From Stratiolaelaps scimitus (lineage: Eukaryota; Arthropoda; Arachnida; Mesostigmata; Laelapidae): a DNA stretch of 64,000 bases. The stretch lies in NCBI GenBank assembly GCA_019614645.1, contig JABWDB010000009.1:4135501-4199500 (forward strand), read 5' to 3'. The notes beneath the pieces were generated by a model. That model saw only the letters and a list, made by a program, of their open reading frames with translations, searched no databases and was not told the DNA's origin. The position numbers and the translations under genes were made by a program. Below are positions 12,690 through 22,100 of the stretch, piece after piece. Numbering within the stretch: the first letter of the stretch is position 1; each line of letters opens with the position of its first letter.

Positions 12690-13560
12690 CGCTTGAAAGT
12701 TTCCAAAGAGTCATTGCAGCGTTTAGGGTGCGGCAGGTACGTTGTATCGCTACCGTTCAAGGATAGCCTATCCACGCTGGGCGACACCGCATCGTCAGCC
12801 AGGCCTCGATAGAGGAGCCCCTTGAACGACACATTGACAAAACCCCATTTGCTTCATGCAATCGACGAAGAAATTAACGTATACGAGATCGAGAAAGGCT
12901 TCGACGAGGTTGCTCAGGGAAAAAAACACGACTCAGCCTATTACCGTCCATTCGAGGTGGTGCCAAAGTGGTTTGGTGGGGATTTTAAGGTCAGAATGGT
13001 GAAAGACGCCGGATCGAGACATAGAGACGTCGTTTCGTTGAACGATGCCTTACATCAAGGCGATAAATTATTGCTGACATTTATTAAGCACCAAGGCAAT
13101 TGAGAAAAAAAATAAAATTCGCCTTTATTCAAACATTGGGAAGGTATTTCTGCAATTCAAAAGTAATCCCGAACATCGTAAATTATATTAGGGTTTTTCC
13201 TCTGGCACCATGAGTATATCGGAATACCCTGGCACATCAGTGACAAAATTGAGTAGGAAATACACTCGGTTTTAGGCTGTGTGTTGTGTTCTATGCTCGC
13301 CCTTGTTGTATTGGCAGGGGGTGAGAGGTCAGCTCGAAGCAGAGATGTTCAAAACACCAGACGTTGCTGAGGCATTAACAGAGATCAGAGACAGCTTCTA
13401 TATGGGAGGACGTGAGTACTGGATGCCGTTCCGAAGAATGAGGTAAACATCGTGTCAAATCTATAACAAAGGTTTTCGCGACAGGGATATTCCCACTGAA
13501 TAAGTGGGCGGCTCACACCCGCGAACTGCGCAAGTCCATCAAGTCCACCTAGCTATGTGC
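12690..13560 (+). pseudogene. BEL/Pao reverse transcriptase remnant
   Basis: At 12729-12764 the sequence reads CGRYVVSLPFKD, followed by a leucine-glycine-aspartate segment; this is the conserved start of the BEL/Pao polymerase region. A stop falls before the 93-codon open frame at 12822-13103. That frame contains FKVRMVKDAG and VSLNDALHQGDKLL, the family's valine-phenylalanine-aspartate and serine-leucine-asparagine-aspartate motifs. A later segment, VFLQFKSNPEHRKL (about 13.15 kb), matches the palm helix normally reading aspartate-isoleucine-glutamate-lysine-methionine-phenylalanine. At 13393-13410 the catalytic box reads SFYMGG, so both polymerase aspartates are replaced by glycine. GIFPLNKW near 13485-13510 is the conserved glycine-phenylalanine-lysine-tryptophan thumb motif. 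There are several stops and frame changes. It is a dead copy. Confidence 0.88.
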
Positions 13561-13609
13561 GACGATAAAAAAACAATTTAAGCTACCTGTTTTGGTTGAC
13601 AGCGCCCTG

Positions 13610-14460
13610 GCGCAACTGAGAGTTGATAAACCCTCTAAGCCTCAGCTTTTGAGAGGTCTGCCGCATACCCTCGCGCCCAATGGGTATGTTATCGCCGATC
13701 ACTATTGAGGCAAAGTGTTACTTCAAACATTTTTGGTAGAAGATGTGATCGACTGGGACACAGAGTTATCAAAAAGTCTACTTGAAAAATATAACGCTGC
13801 AGCTCAAAGCGTCTAATCCGGGTGACGATGTGTTAATCGTCAGAACGTTGGCCGACTATTCGCAGCAGGGCTGTAAAAGGGAACTTCACTGCTTTTGCGA
13901 AGCAGGTATGGCTACATACGGTTGTGTTGTATACTTGCGTTACATTTACGAGAATGACTCTCTCCAACAGTAAACATTGTCTAGCTCGTGTCTGACCGCT
14001 GAAGGGTAAATGGACTACACATAGGCTAGAGCTTCTCGGAGCATTGTTAGCAGAAACTGCAGTGGATAAATTAAACAAAAATAATTAAGCAGTATGTCAA
14101 TAATGTCATTTTGGGTAGAAAATAACCCGAGCGAATCTTGGATTAGGAATAGCCCAGACAACTGGATGAAATTTGTAGCTAACCCGGGGTAAGGAAAATA
14201 CAGGAACTCTCGGAGGCCAAGCAGTAAAATTATGTGGCTACGGATCTCAACCCAGCTGACATTCTCTCAAGAACATACGACCTGTCAAAAAAAAGTTAGG
14301 AAAATCTGGCTCGAAGGACCCGAATGGTTAGTGAGACTAGCTGCTCCACAATCGCAGCATGAACCTAATCGTTCAAAAATCTCTCCTGTTAGCACGACAG
14401 ACGAGGAACGCAAGGTGACACCTTTTGGCATCTGCTTGCATAGCGGCTATAAACGCTAAA
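13610..14460 (+). pseudogene. BEL/Pao RNase H domain remnant
   Basis: Conserved landmarks appear in order across several frames. VLLQTFLVEDVIDWD (about 13.71-13.76 kb) matches the leucine-glutamine/tryptophan-aspartate linker. ELHCFCEAGMATYGCVVYLR (about 13.88-13.95 kb) matches the RNase H strand with the first catalytic aspartate, here glutamate. PLKGKWTTHRLELLGALLAE (about 14.0-14.05 kb) matches the proline-arginine-leucine-glutamate-leucine segment. LNPADILS (14246-14269) and WLEGPEWL (14307-14330) match the last motifs of the domain. The frame changes between blocks show decay. Its normal role is degrading the RNA strand during reverse transcription. The recognisable BEL/Pao sequence stops soon after this and resumes beyond the LINE insertion. 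Confidence 0.88.
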
Positions 14461-14904
14461 CATCGATCATCCATTTGACGCTGCTTGAGTTTCATCATAG
14501 TACCCCACATTTCTGACCCTACTCGCGTTGCGAGGCGGAGCGCGTGGTTCTTAGAGAGCCTTCCTTAAAATTGATCGTTGAACTGCCTATATTTGACTCT
14601 GCACCAACCCAGACGACATCTGAAATAGGAGTATTATTCGAAACATGTTAAGAACAAGATTCAAGACGAATTGATCACGAATTCACTAAATACGTACTAC
14701 GCCCTTTGTGCAGAGCTCGGTGTAAGCAAAATGGATGCTTATGTAAGAACTAATACGTTCTTAAGAAGACCATTTCAGAGGCTATTTTTCAATCTTTGTG
14801 ATAACGGCCAGGGTGCAATATCTATTAGTGCTTACTAGACTCACTTGTGCTGGTCCCTAGCAGATTCGAGCCACAGTTTTACGTAAATGTAGTCGTTCCC
14901 TAGA

Positions 14905-15340
14905 TTTGCCTATTGCTACGCTGATAAACATTATATGATCGAATGAACACATTCCTAAAGCTTTTAAAACCTAGAGCGTAGTTCCAATATTTAAAGGAGG
15001 TGACAAGCAGCTCTGTTCTAATTATCGACCCATCTCTATCTCCTCTCCCCTCTGCAAAGTCTTTGAGAAGGTAGTTCTTGATCAAATTGAGGATTTTGTC
15101 GCTAGCTTTAATATTTCGTCCGACAAGCTATATGGCTTCCGGAAAAACGCGGAACGTCGCTACCAATTGCGGAACCCTCTACAACTCTTAAGCAAGCAAT
15201 TGTAGATCAATCTCTGCCTAAAATCCTTCTAAACGTGCGAAAAGCATTTAACTTCGTTAGTTCCCTAATTCTTTGGAAAAAACTGATCGCATATAACTTC
15301 GAGAATAATGCTTGCAACTAACTTGTTAGTTATACACCCG
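14905..15340 (+). pseudogene. LINE reverse transcriptase, N-terminal part
   Basis: One frame, with two internal stops, reads HIPKAFKT, SVVPIFKGGDKQ and NYRPISISSPLCKVFEKVV. This is the diagnostic LINE stretch of lysine/glycine/aspartate followed by asparagine-tyrosine-arginine-proline-isoleucine-serine. LYGFRKN follows near 15.13 kb, the usual glutamine-phenylalanine-glycine-phenylalanine-arginine position. After a frame change, RKAFNFVSSLILWKKL at about 15.24-15.29 kb corresponds to the aspartate-x-x-lysine-alanine-phenylalanine-aspartate palm motif, with its catalytic aspartate missing. The FADD box expected about 60-90 residues further on is absent, and the spacing to the next recognised block is too short. 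That part is therefore deleted and the enzyme is inactive. Confidence 0.88.
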
Positions 15341-15386
15341 AGCGTATACAGTGTGGGGACGAAAAAGGGTAATGAAGATATCATAC

Positions 15387-16117
15387 CTACCTGCGATTGA
15401 AAAATGGCCAACTGTATTTCAGTAAACACGGCCAAATATGTCTTCGTTCACTTCCGATCGAGCCAACTGCTGACGGTGACCTTTTGAACATTGCAGGATT
15501 ACCCATCTCCAGAGTCTTTTCTTCCCGATTCTTGGATGTATATCTATATGAGCACTTGTCTGGTGACGCGCACTTGCTCCAACTCCACCCTAAGTTAGCG
15601 GAGGAAACATAGCAGGTATTTCCAGAGTTCGACAACTCCTTGGTACTCCGCCTTCCCTTATATGACGCGTTTCTCAGCTCACATATGGCTCATGGTATCG
15701 AATACTTCGGCCTTAAGTATTATTTAATAGTAGAAAGCTACCCATCCTTAAATTGTAAAAAAAATCACTACGGTGTTTGCCCCGCCTCCGCCCGTCCGAG
15801 ACGTGTGGCCCTTTGTTTAAGGTCTTAACATATTTGTCGTTCCCATCCTATAACGCGTATCTCAATTGCCTACACATTCTTAAAAGGCTGCACTGTTTCC
15901 CAACATTTGCGATCTTAGATTCTCAACAAATAATACTCAAGGTGGCTGCTCTAATCTTCTTCTGCTTGTCGTATACTCTAACAATGGTGGCCGTCTGCGC
16001 CTCCGTTTTCAAGGGTCTGTTATCTGGAACGTCCTCCCAAGCGAAATCCGCGGATTACGGTGGCCAAGACGAGTTTTTAAGTCCATAAGTAAAAAACACT
16101 TTCTAGGCAAATTGTGA
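15387..16117 (+). pseudogene. LINE reverse transcriptase, C-terminal part
   Basis: The frame at 15397-15612 contains LNIAGLPISRVFSSRFLDVY followed by a histidine near LSGDAHLLQLHPKLAEE. These correspond to the thumb and linker of LINE polymerases, where leucine-glycine-valine and histidine-isoleucine are usual. After a frame change, YDAFLSSHMAHGIEYFG (about 15.66-15.71 kb) matches the tyrosine-x-x-x-x-serine-histidine-x-x-tyrosine-x-x-x-x-tryptophan-glycine motif. The end reads RFQGSVIWNVLPSEI (15998-16048), then a lysine-rich segment and a stop at 16115-16117. This is the normal C-terminus of Jockey/CR1-like ORF2. Confidence 0.83.
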
Positions 16118-16275
16118 GTACGCTTAATATTTCATATATACATTATCTATGAGACAAGGTTTGATATATTTAATTTCCCCTCACCACGGCTTCTTTCTCA
16201 TACAAAAAAATAATTGGAGCATCAATTATTACAATACTAATATCATATCATAATCATATCATATCATAATCAAAT

Positions 16276-16690
16276 GTTTATTCTCGTAACTGCAATATAC
16301 ATACATATGCTTACGTTCTTGGTAAAAAAAAAGTAAAAAGGTTGATTGCACCTAATAATTATCTCTATTGTGTAACAAGCCTAGCATTGTTTTTAAACTG
16401 CTGTTTTTCGTTCGTATTGACACTTAGACTCAGGGGTGTATACTGTATATTATACCTATACTATTTGTGATATGTGGTTGCAGCAAACAAAAACCCTGTA
16501 ATCTAATTATGTGTTTTACGAGCACGTGGATTGTGCCGTTATTCTCGGTGCCGTGGCGTGTGAGGCTGGTAGTCGCATACTCGCGTACTCCGAATCATAA
16601 ACACAAACTAAGGTGATTACCACTAAATACCCCCCCCCCCCTGGTTTTGGCTCTTGTCTCATTCCTTTGTCATTTACAAGTTCGCATCTC
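16276..16690. other. Spacer between LINE tail and BEL/Pao integrase
   Basis: A/T-rich sequence with no recognised coding block. It contains a poly(C) run at 16630-16641. It may be BEL/Pao sequence too decayed to recognise, or the end of the LINE tail. Confidence 0.5.
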
Positions 16691-16699
16691 CCAAATGTA

Positions 16700-18020
16700 T
16701 CGTTGAGACACCTAATAAATGCAATAACAATAGTAAAGCAGCGCAGACCATTTTGGTTCGAGCAGATCCAACGGGTTAATATCGCGGGTGCATCTCTGTC
16801 AGGGTGTTGAGATATTGGCAGATCTATCCCTATCTATCAATCTGACCCCTTTATGGAGGAAGAGGGCTTAATTCGCTGTCGTCCAAGGCTGCAGAGAGCC
16901 GATAAGCTGTCTTATAACGAGCGATGTCCGACCCTATCGCCAGGTGACAACAGGTTCAAAGTGGTTAGTAGTCGGCTGGACGCATGGGTTCAAGTGTGCT
17001 CACCCCGGTGGTGTCAATTGGTTATTGCACCACCTGAGGCCGACATGTATCCAGTTATCCACGCACGTGGTACGGCGAAAAGGTGTTGCACTCTTGCAAT
17101 GCCTGTTTAGAGAGGAATCCACAGGGGAAATGATTCCGCCACTGCCAACCTTTCGATTGGAAAGATCACCACAATTCACGTCCATCGGTGGTGATTTTCT
17201 CGGGCCAACAACGCACAAAGCATACACAGGCGAGTTGAAAAAAAAGTCATGTGGCTTAATTCGTGCGGTCTATTTAGAACTTGTTGAGGACATCAAACTC
17301 AGGTACGAGTTTCTTCTGGCGCGACGTCGATTTTGTGGCTAGCACACCGCCCACAACCACGTCCTTTACGCGGGCAACGCTTTGGCGTTTAACCATGCCA
17401 GAAAGGAAATACAATACTTATCAAAGATCACGTAAGTCACATGAAGCTCAGGCGGCGCTTTCTGAGTCAAACATTTCGTGGAAGTTTATCACAGAAAGCG
17501 TCCCATAGTACGGGGGTTGGTATGAAAAGCTAGTACAAACAGTTAAACGGCCCCACCTAAACATCTAGCCACAAACAGTTTACGCTTTCGAGAACTCATG
17601 ACATTACTCACCAAAATTCAAACAGTCGTCAACAACCGTCAGCAACATTTTTCACGGGAGATCCGACAGCCTTTGACGTTTCCAGAGACATTTAAATAGT
17701 CGTTCTTCCCGCGGGAAGCCTCTGCCGATGTAGACTAACGCTGGAGGGACTAACAATTGTTGTTAACAGATTTTTGGACGACGATTAAAGCTGAATCTTT
17801 GTCGTATCTACATTCAGTTCACTGCACTACTCCAATATCGCCAGATCCTCTCAAAATTGGTGATGATTGCGTCCTGTAAACACATCGACCATCGGGTGGC
17901 CACTGGGCGCTGTGCAGGCTTTTGACTTCTTCGTCCGGCGGGGACAGGATCTGATCTACGCCCGAACTAGAACTTGTGTCGTTAAATGGTCGACCGGTCA
18001 GGATTTTGCGCAGATCTTAA
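16700..18020 (+). pseudogene. BEL/Pao integrase remnant
   Basis: SDPFMEEEGLIRCRPRLQRA (from about 16.84 kb) matches the start of the integrase region. It is followed by a decayed zinc-binding part (GWTHGFKCAHPGGVNWLLHH, then a single-cysteine segment) and PPLPTFRLERSPQF. GGDFLGP at 17187-17207 holds the first catalytic aspartate. LIRAVYLELVEDI comes next. The second catalytic position (about 17.37-17.39 kb) reads AGNALAF, glycine replacing aspartate. ISWKFITESVP plus YGGWYEKLVQTVKRP (about 17.47-17.54 kb) keeps the third catalytic residue, glutamate. FRELMTLLTKIQTVVNNR lies near 17.59-17.64 kb. WPLGAVQAFDFF near 17.9 kb marks the C-terminal domain. A start like the one at 16853 is not meaningful, because the frame is internal to pol. 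It is inactive. Confidence 0.9.
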
Positions 18021-18713
18021 TTTACATCTATGAATGGAAACAGTGTTGTTGTCAGCTGTCGATGTTTGATAAGGCTTCGTCCCATTTCATTCTGTCTGGT
18101 GGTGGCGATGCGCTCGGAAGGCGATCTAATAGGTTAGATTAGCCTCTACCGAGGGCTAGCTTATTAATAATTTGTTGTCGTGTTGCACATTATGTGGCAC
18201 TTAAGGACTCCAGACACTTATCGAAAGCACTCTTTCAAACCTTCACACCGGTTTTGAGAGACTAGTTTCCTTAAGTCTCTGGGGTACATTTAATAGAGCA
18301 AGGATGTTGATCGTGTTACAGGACTGTTAATGTGTTAGTATGCGATCACCGTTGAGGTGCACTATACCGATGTGATTTATTGCTTCATGCATGCTGTGTA
18401 CTATTATAAAACACCTACATAGTACAGCGGAAGTCCGTTCGACGATCCCAGTCACCGATAGTTGCTTGTTAACCGAGGCCCGTTCTTCTTTGTTGACTGT
18501 GTTATCAATGTGTCTCCGAACCTTTCCTTTCGAAGATTTTTTCTACCAAGATTCCCCCCCCCCACCAATTTCGACTTCGGTTTCACAATAGGATTATTTT
18601 TATAATAGAAAGTCGTGTAATTATATTTTGATAACGTATGCACATGATAGAACCTATTTGAGTAAAACTTCGCGTCGATATTTGTTATTCTGGCTTATGA
18701 TTATTATTACGAG
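18021..18713. other. Region after the BEL/Pao integrase; LTR expected but not recognised
   Basis: A right LTR would lie here. I saw no matching copy upstream at 9.5-12 kb, so no LTR is called. It is A/T-rich with a short poly(C) at 18555-18563. Confidence 0.4.
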
Positions 18714-18759
18714 CGGGACTAGAGTTGGCCGCCGCCCGTAGGGCAAGGCCCACTCTAGT
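18714..18759. repeat. Conserved CTAGT hairpin element, copy 1
   Basis: A 13-base arm (18718-18730, ACTAGAGTTGGCC) pairs with 18747-18759 with one mismatch, around a 16-base G/C-rich loop. The same arms, a loop differing at three positions (all transitions), and a shared ACGAGC flank recur at 52591-52641. Similarity between the copies ends at CTAGT. Confidence 0.85.
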
Positions 18760-18985
18760 TATTATTTAGTGAACTCCAGCCGTCAGTGCACGACCTTCAT
18801 GCAATGGAGTTTGAGCTACAAGGCGCTCTTCACAGGCGGAATCGATTAACCTCACGAAGAGTTTACACAGCCATGGTGTAAGCCGAAACTGTGTATCTCC
18901 CGTCTCGTAGCAACTTGATGGAATATATATTTTGATCGTACAACCGTTATAGTATTCTACAGCTTGCATCTATTTAATGTCCAAA

Positions 18986-19070
18986 TTTTCCGAATTGACT
19001 CACAGCCAATATTTAACGTTCATTGTACTGCTTTCGGCATTGCTTCACGAAACGGACCCCTTTTAATGCG
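18986..19070 (+). repeat. Dispersed repeat family 1, copy B (right-end part)
   Basis: It matches 4334-4418 over 85 bases without gaps at about 80% identity by eye, including TACTGCTTTCGGCA and CGGACCCCTT. Most differences are transitions, as expected for an old methylated or decaying repeat. Confidence 0.85.
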
Positions 19071-19074
19071 AAAC

Positions 19075-19135
19075 TGCAAGAATGGGGATCGAACCCGTGC
19101 ATTTACGTGGCTCCTCCGATTGCATCTCTTTGATG
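19075..19135 (-). other. tRNA-like / Pol III B-box fragment
   Basis: The minus strand at 19085-19095 reads GGTTCGATCCC, a perfect B-box. No complete cloverleaf was found. It directly follows repeat family 1 copy B and may belong to a tRNA-derived SINE. Confidence 0.4.
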
Positions 19136-22100
19136 TTTAGGGCATCCATGTTGTACGCTCAGGATAGCTATATTTGCTCTAGCGAAACCCGTTGAATATC
19201 ACAGTCTGTAGAGTTGATTAAACAGGAAACATTCCGTCAAGTCAAAAGTAACTACGAGATTAACCGATGTTAGAAACCAAACCATTCGAACTAATTCGCC
19301 GGCTGACAACCGGCTGACCAGACAGCCTTAGGAGGCTGTCGCAAACCGCCATGCGCTGCACACCTCCACTATTGCAGTAGTCACAGCATCAACTTAACGT
19401 ATAGCTTACACCGGTGCGACCTCACAGCGAGTAAAAAGCAATCTAATAGCGCCATCATACGGAAAGTCGGCAGATGTCAGGCGTTCATGCCTTTCGCTGT
19501 GTGCTTTGAACGATACGACCAATATTTTTGTGTATAGGCCGCGCCAATGATGACGTAGCCAAGAAATAGTCACCTATGTCTGCTTGCTCAAAGGAGCCAG
19601 CTCGGCAAGAACGGGAAGCGATATACCGAGCCCACATACCCAGGGCCCAGGGCCTTGACGGAGCAAGGGAAATAAATGGCCGGATCCGTTTCTCTAATCC
19701 GCTTAGTTCTTTTCAGAGCATTTATCAGGATTCGGAGTTTGGGCAAGGCCTACAGAAGGCGTACGTGAGGCGGAGCGCGATGGGGTGCTGGCCAGACCTC
19801 TGGGTGAGTTTGGATGCAGCAGGACTTAGTTCGGCGGGGAGTGCCTGCAGAAGGGAAGGAACGATCTCATTGGACCCATGAAAGAAGTATGGGTCGCCAA
19901 TATAAGTCACCAATACGTATGTACGGGAGAGTGATTGGCAATTTATGATCGCAGGGGCAGCGGGATAGGCTACGTAGGTTACATGACTATCGGCGAGATG
20001 ACGACTTGCCCGAGACCTAGGTCAGCCAAATCTACGCATTGAATAAGTTGTCCATCCCGTATATACGCCGGTCGAATCGCCGAACCGATGCCCGAGAAGG
20101 AGCGTATATCGGTGGGGTTGAGTTTAAGGAATTGCCTTTCCTTACTTTTTATTGATTTAAAAAGAAGTCTGCGGGCTCTGTGTGCCGATGGTGGACTATC
20201 GCTCCAAGGCCGTCCCTCTTCACGAAGGTAATGATATATTCATCGGAAAAAGAGTTTTTCTTCGATCAGCGTAGTGGACTTCTTTGTCTGGGGGGAGAAA
20301 AATCGAGCCGACCAAGTTCGCGCAGCCGGGAAAATTGCAGGAAAGGAGTAAGCTGCTCACCTCACTTAACACACAATCTCGTCATGCCTCCTCCTCTCGG
20401 AGTTCGTACACGTTGTCATCGGTCCGTGCGACAAGTTTGAAGGACCTTCGGTTACCAGCAAGATTGCACATGAACCATCTGAGCAGCAGGGAGAGAATGA
20501 CGGTAGTATATGCATGGTTCATATGCATATTTGGGAAATTGCTTAAATGCGATGAAAATATGTTAATGAATAGTGGATCCTTCTACAATTTTAAATGTTT
20601 CATTTTGAACGCACTTTAATTAACCGCAAAGTATTGCTGGATATAGACAATCTGCATCGCACTATTTCAATGTATGCTGAAAGGAGTTTTCGATCATCCG
20701 CTATTGAATGTCACATCGTCTTTTCCGCATTGTGTTCTTATTATTGCCAAGCTCTCTGGATGTACAGAGTCTGATCACGAGCAACGAAGGTGTCGTCGGA
20801 GCGCTTTATAAGCGCCCCTCTGAATTTACGTTAAATTAGCGGCGACATTTGACGTCATCATCTTGCAAAGTTGGCTGTCGCTGCAATGACGGATGAAACG
20901 AGAACAAGGTAGGTAGCACAACGAGCAAGACAGTGGTGAACCAACACAAACTGATCATGTCTAGACCTGTTCTTCCGTGGTGGAAGAACTTTGATTTCTC
21001 TAGGCTAGCACATTTGGCGCCGTTGCAGACCACATGATATTTATATCCCGTCCCCGCAATGCAGGTGACCGCACCACTAACATGGTACTTATGAACGACA
21101 TGACCCCCTGAAGACCTGCGCGAAGGAAGGAGGATGCTATCGTTGCTTGCATGCTGAATTGTGGCTGGTCCGCGGGTGGCTTCGGGAGAGGCATGGCCCG
21201 AAATCATTTGTCCAGGAAGGGAATCATAGGAAAAGAAACGATTTGGTCTCCCTCGTGCTCGGAAAGAGCAAACAACAATAGACACTATGGCCATTTACAA
21301 GGCTAGGGTTCTGCACTATTAATATGTGTCTAGACACGCTTCATACAAGTGTCTGACATTTCCAGGGTGGCTTCGGGAGAATCAAAATGGATTTTACGAA
21401 GACAAATGAATGGGTCGGTGGCAAACGCCGGTGGCTATAGATGATTGCGCAGTATAGGCCGTTAACAGGCTGCAGCATGAGGGCGCGGTCCCATCATAGC
21501 CGGCCCTCATTCATAGACTGTCTGTGAACATCTTTTCGCGTCATGAGTGCTTGAAGAGCGTTTGTTTGTTCGTACAAAGACGCGAATAAATAGAGATCTG
21601 TTCGACATCTGAAATCTGCCTGAATACAGTCTACTAGATGAATCGACTGCACAGGACGCCCTGTAGGCTACTGGTGTACGATGCTGATCGCTTGTTACTG
21701 CGGATGTTGGACCGTCGGAACGCTGAACACCATGAGTGATTGTTTGAGCATTCGCTCGACGAAGAAAGATGGACACGGAACATTTAAGACTCGCTATAAT
21801 AAATCTCTCACGTTACTGTGCGGCCGTACTCCGGCGCACTGCTGCAGTAAATTCTCAAGACCCCTTTACGTATCGGCTCATTTAATGCAGGCTTCTTTCC
21901 AGATACGCATCGGTTGCCATATGGTAGGCATGTGGTGAGCCAAATGAATACGCTCTCTATCGTATTCATTCGCTGCTCATCTTTGCGACGTGTGCATGAC
22001 GGCCGCTAATCGCCTGGTGCGAGCTATTTAGCTATTTATCAACGACGGCTTATTAATACCAGTCTGCTCATATTCGTTACTCTGAAGGAGTAGGCATCAT

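Larger units (their letters stand above)
14640..16275 (+). mobile_element. Decayed non-LTR retrotransposon (LINE) inserted in the BEL/Pao element
   Basis: LINE landmarks run on the plus strand from the region before the reverse transcriptase to the C-terminus and stop codon (16115-16117). They are followed by an A/T-rich segment with imperfect ATCAT-type repeats ending near 16275, like the simple 3' tail of many LINEs. BEL/Pao RNase H ends on its left and BEL/Pao integrase resumes on its right, so it is an insertion. The left edge is not sharply visible: a segment resembling the linker before the polymerase starts near 14650. The pattern fits the Jockey/CR1 branch, but I cannot assign a family. 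The endonuclease and ORF1 were not found, which is consistent with ordinary 5' truncation. Confidence 0.85.
12106..18020 (+). mobile_element. Decayed BEL/Pao LTR retrotransposon, interrupted by a LINE
   Basis: Recognisable BEL/Pao blocks occur in canonical order on the plus strand: gag zinc knuckle (12.1 kb), aspartic-protease-like segment (12.3-12.5 kb), reverse transcriptase (12.7-13.5 kb), RNase H (13.6-14.4 kb) and integrase (16.7-18.0 kb). The 2.3 kb gap between RNase H and integrase holds a separate LINE remnant. Every block carries stops or frame changes, so the element is dead. Key residues are altered: the polymerase YVDD position reads YMGG, and the second integrase aspartate is glycine. 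The LTRs, expected near 10-11 kb and after 18.0 kb, were not recognised. The domain order and several long motif matches make the family call firm; the outer limits are approximate. Confidence 0.88.

Noticed and set aside
4334..19070. The repeats at 4334-4418 and 18986-19070 as the two LTRs of the BEL/Pao element
   Set aside because: They are about 14.6 kb apart, too far even after removing the LINE, only about 80% alike, and a third partial copy at 62.7 kb shows a dispersed family.
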